A stretch of 16,896 nt of DNA from Pontimonas sp. GTDB lineage: Bacteria > Actinomycetota > Actinomycetes > Actinomycetales > Microbacteriaceae. Shown in pieces: positions 14,302-16,896 of the stretch (position 1 is the first letter of the stretch; every line of letters starts with the position of its first letter). Made by a program: the position numbers and the translations under genes. A model generated the notes under the pieces. That model did no database searches. It saw only the letters and a program-made list of their open reading frames with translations, and was not told where the DNA came from. Where the stretch lies: assembly GCA_021741925.1 (NCBI GenBank), contig JAIOWW010000012.1, positions 1 through 16,896 on the forward strand. The letters run 5' to 3'.

Positions 14302-16896
14302 CGACTCAGGCAGTGAGAGCCCAAGAGGCTCTTCACTTCGCCGATGAGATCCTCTGTGACGCTGACGGTGCGGGGCAGTTCAAAGACTCGAGCTACTCCC
14401 GCCTTAACCAGTCGTAATCGAACTGTCGCCTGTCCCTCATGGCGGCCTAACGCCTCGTCAAGCGCTGTTAAGACAGGCACGGTTGCGAAGGACTCCGGCA
14501 CAGTTAAGGTCAGAGGTTCATCTCGGATATCGCGAGAGACATCGAGCGGAACCAATTCAATGGCGTGCAAACCCAGACCATCATCTCTGCGAGACACTCG
14601 CCCCCGCAGTGACACAATCGAGTCCTCAACCAGGTCGGTTTGGTAGTTCTTATACGTCTTGCCCAGGAACATCACCGCAACTTCACCTCCAAAGTCTTCA
14701 ACGGTTACCTGCGCATAGGGATTACCGCTGGTTCGGGCAACGCGGTGACTGACGGAGGTGACAAGCCCCGCTATGGTGACGGATTCACCATCCTCTCGAT
14801 CGGAGGCGAGGAGTTCAGCAACGGTAACCTCCGCTTCAGCGGCGAGGGTCACCTCCAGACCAGCCAGCGGATGGTCAGAGACGTAGAGCCCCAACATGTC
14901 CCGCTCGAGGCTCAAGAGCTCTTTCCTGGACCATTCGGGCCTGTCTGGCACTACTTGGGTGGAGCCAGTACCCGCTTCCTCAAAGAGACTCTCAAAATCG
15001 AACCCGACGTCTCCGTGCTCTTCAGCCCGCTTGTCTCGTGCAGCAGATTCCACAACTGACTCATGAATGTCAAAGAGTGCGCGCCGTGTGTGCCCGAGCC
15101 CATCAAAAGCGCCTCCCTTGATAAGGGATTCCACGGTGCGCTTGTTTAGCACGCTCGAAGGCACTTTCTTAATGAAGTCGTGGAATGAGGCAAAAGCTCC
15201 CTGAGCTTCGCGGGCGTCGCGAATACCTTGAACAACACCTACCCCGACGTTGCGTATGGCCGCCAAGCCGAATCGGATGTCCTCACCCACCGCGCTATAT
15301 GTCGCAATTGATTCATTAACATCCGGGGGAAGAACTTTTATGCCCATGCGCCGACACTCGTTGAGATAAATGGCCGACTTGTCTTTCTGGTCACTCACGC
15401 TAGTCAGCAAGGCGGCCATGTATTCCGCCGGGTAGTGGGCCTTGAGATACGCAGTCCAGTAGGAAATCATCCCGTACGCAGCGGAGTGAGCTTTGTTGAA
15501 GGCGTAGTCCGAGAAGGGGACGAGCACTTCCCAGAGTGCCTGAATAGAGTCGTCGGAGAAGCCGTTGTGGCGCATGCCCTCCCGGAATGCCTCGAACTGA
15601 ATGTCGAGCTCTTCCTTCTTCTTCTTTCCCATGGCCCGGCGAAGCAAATCGGCTTGGGCCAGCGTATAGCCGGCGAGTTTTTGCGCGATCTCCATCACTT
15701 GCTCTTGATAGACAATGAGGCCATAGGTCTCCCCCAGGACTTCCTGGAGTGCGCTCGCGAGTTCCGGGTGTAGGGGGGTGATGTCCTGCTGTCCGTTTTT
15801 ACGCAACGCATAGTTGGTGTGCGAATCTGCTCCCATTGGTCCCGGCCGATAGAGCGCCAAGACCGCGGAAATATCTTCGAAACTATCCGGCTTCAACAGT
15901 CGCAGGAGACTCCTCATCGGCCCCCCGTCGAGCTGGAAAACTCCCAAGGTGTCACCTCGGCTCAGCAGCGAATATGCGGCCGAATCGTCCAGTGTGAGCT
16001 CTTCTAGCACTGGTCGATGCCCTCGGTTCAACTCGATGTTGTCTAGCGCGTCATCGATGATGGTGAGGTTGCGCAGCGAGAGGAAGTCCATTTTCACAAG
16101 ACCCAGCGCTTCCGATGCTGGGAAGTCAAACTGGGTGACAATCTGACCATCTTGCTCGCGACGCATGATGGGAATGATGTCGAGCAGTGGATCACTAGAC
16201 ATGATTACTCCCGCCGCGTGCACACCCCACTGCCGCTTGAGGTTTTCCAGACCCTGCGCCGTCTCAAAAACTTGCTTGGCTTCAGGGTCCGATTCCACGA
16301 GTGTGCGCAAATCTGCGGCTTCCTTGAAACGCTCATGAGTCTTGTCGAGCACGCCATCAAGAGACATTTCTTTGCCCATCACGCCGGGGGGCATCAATTT
16401 GGTGAGCTTCTCCCCCATTCCAAAGGGAAAGCCCAACACCCGAGCGGAGTCTTTGAGGGCTTGTTTGGCCTTAATAGTGCCAAAGGTGACGATCTGTGCG
16501 ACCCGATCATCCCCGTACTTCTCGGTAACGTACCGAATAACTTCACCGCGTCGACGCTCATCAAAGTCCACATCGAAGTCAGGCATGGAGACGCGGTCTG
16601 GGTTCAAAAAACGCTCAAAGATGAGACCGTGTTCGAGTGGGTCGAGCTCGGTAATTCTCATGGCATAAGCGGCCATCGAACCTGCTCCGGACCCACGCCC
16701 GGGGCCCACTCGAATACCGTGTTCCTTTGCCCAGTTGATGAAGTCGGCGACGACGAGAAAGTAGCTGGCGAATCCCATTTGCGAGATAACGCCAATTTCA
16801 TACTCGGCCTGGGCTTTCACACGATCCGGGACCCCGTTGGGGTAGCGAGCCGTGAGGCCTCGCTGCACCTCTTTCTCAAAATAGCTCGTCTCGGTC
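14298..16896 (-). CDS. dnaE: DNA polymerase III alpha subunit, C-terminal three quarters (5' end beyond window)
   Basis: The replicative polymerase catalytic subunit. The frame is open to the right edge, giving 865 residues; about 300 residues with the PHP domain lie outside. Counting from the GTG codon at 16868, the catalytic palm has D97 and D99 in PDFDVDF and D261 in KMDFLSL, matching the three catalytic aspartates of E. coli DnaE (401, 403 and 555). GPGRGSGAGS (55-64), the fingers motif NKAHSAAYG, and GPMGADSH are intact. The helix-hairpin-helix region lies around FIKKVPSSVLNKRTVESLIKGGAFD (first 20 residues FIKKVPSSVLNKRTVESLIK), and an OB fold begins near 695 (VTIAGLVTSV). The internal GTG at 16868 is not the real start, since TETSYFEKE upstream continues the family sequence. 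The protein ends in a short C-terminal domain. No intein is seen. Confidence 0.97.
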   Translation of the reverse strand, partial: TETSYFEKEVQRGLTARYPNGVPDRVKAQAEYEIGVISQMGFASYFLVVADFINWAKEHGIRVGPGRGSGAGSMAAYAMRITELDPLEHGLIFERFLNPDRVSMPDFDVDFDERRRGEVIRYVTEKYGDDRVAQIVTFGTIKAKQALKDSARVLGFPFGMGEKLTKLMPPGVMGKEMSLDGVLDKTHERFKEAADLRTLVESDPEAKQVFETAQGLENLKRQWGVHAAGVIMSSDPLLDIIPIMRREQDGQIVTQFDFPASEALGLVKMDFLSLRNLTIIDDALDNIELNRGHRPVLEELTLDDSAAYSLLSRGDTLGVFQLDGGPMRSLLRLLKPDSFEDISAVLALYRPGPMGADSHTNYALRKNGQQDITPLHPELASALQEVLGETYGLIVYQEQVMEIAQKLAGYTLAQADLLRRAMGKKKKEELDIQFEAFREGMRHNGFSDDSIQALWEVLVPFSDYAFNKAHSAAYGMISYWTAYLKAHYPAEYMAALLTSVSDQKDKSAIYLNECRRMGIKVLPPDVNESIATYSAVGEDIRFGLAAIRNVGVGVVQGIRDAREAQGAFASFHDFIKKVPSSVLNKRTVESLIKGGAFDGLGHTRRALFDIHESVVESAARDKRAEEHGDVGFDFESLFEEAGTGSTQVVPDRPEWSRKELLSLERDMLGLYVSDHPLAGLEVTLAAEAEVTVAELLASDREDGESVTIAGLVTSVSHRVARTSGNPYAQVTVEDFGGEVAVMFLGKTYKNYQTDLVEDSIVSLRGRVSRRDDGLGLHAIELVPLDVSRDIRDEPLTLTVPESFATVPVLTALDEALGRHEGQATVRLRLVKAGVARVFELPRTVSVTEDLIGEVKSLLGSHCLSR

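Overview
The window is a piece of actinobacterial core chromosome. The base composition is moderately GC-rich. The gene content and order (trpD divergent from ctaE-qcrC-qcrA-qcrB, an actinobacterial-type CtaF, a diheme QcrC, a DUF3043 gene, and hisD-nrdR-pyrD) point to the Actinomycetota, most likely Microbacteriaceae. Very short intergenic gaps, overlapping stop codons and signs of leaderless starts would fit a compact genome such as the aquatic Microbacteriaceae; the family-level placement is inference.

Layout. (1) 1-1033: a TetR-family regulator cut by the left edge (minus strand) is divergent from a small four-helix membrane protein. Two near-identical palindromes lie between them and look like the regulator's operators. 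(2) 1030-2103: trpD for tryptophan synthesis, minus strand. (3) 2169-6307: ctaE-qcrC-qcrA-qcrB on the plus strand, encoding cytochrome oxidase subunit III and the whole cytochrome bcc complex. (4) 6363-9796: ctaC-ctaD-ctaF on the minus strand, encoding oxidase subunits II, I and IV, followed by a GNAT acetyltransferase gene that overlaps the end of ctaF. (5) 9901-10918: an A-type iron-sulfur carrier gene (erpA-like) divergent from a DUF3043 membrane protein gene. (6) 10915-13739: a tightly packed hisD-nrdR-pyrD operon on the minus strand. (7) 13804-14301: a flavin reductase-like gene on the plus strand. (8) 14298-16896: the 3' part of dnaE on the minus strand, cut by the right edge.

How the genes work together. 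Blocks 3 and 4 together encode a full bcc-aa3 branch: QcrB and QcrA oxidise menaquinol, the diheme QcrC replaces a soluble cytochrome c, and CtaC/CtaD/CtaE/CtaF reduce oxygen. All metal-ligand residues I looked for are present. The two blocks are convergent, so the supercomplex comes from two transcripts. The neighbouring erpA-like gene plausibly serves iron-sulfur delivery, for example to the Rieske protein, but that is inference.

No stretch longer than about 300 bases lacks a gene; the largest gaps are 127 bp (10249-10375) and 104 bp (9797-9900). I see no tRNA, rRNA, CRISPR array, insertion sequence, prophage or clear riboswitch. I did not find a new multi-gene system here. The most noteworthy points are regulatory and architectural: the twin operators, three convergent gene pairs whose stop codons overlap in an identical four-base arrangement, two probable leaderless genes, and an intergenic perfect inverted repeat.
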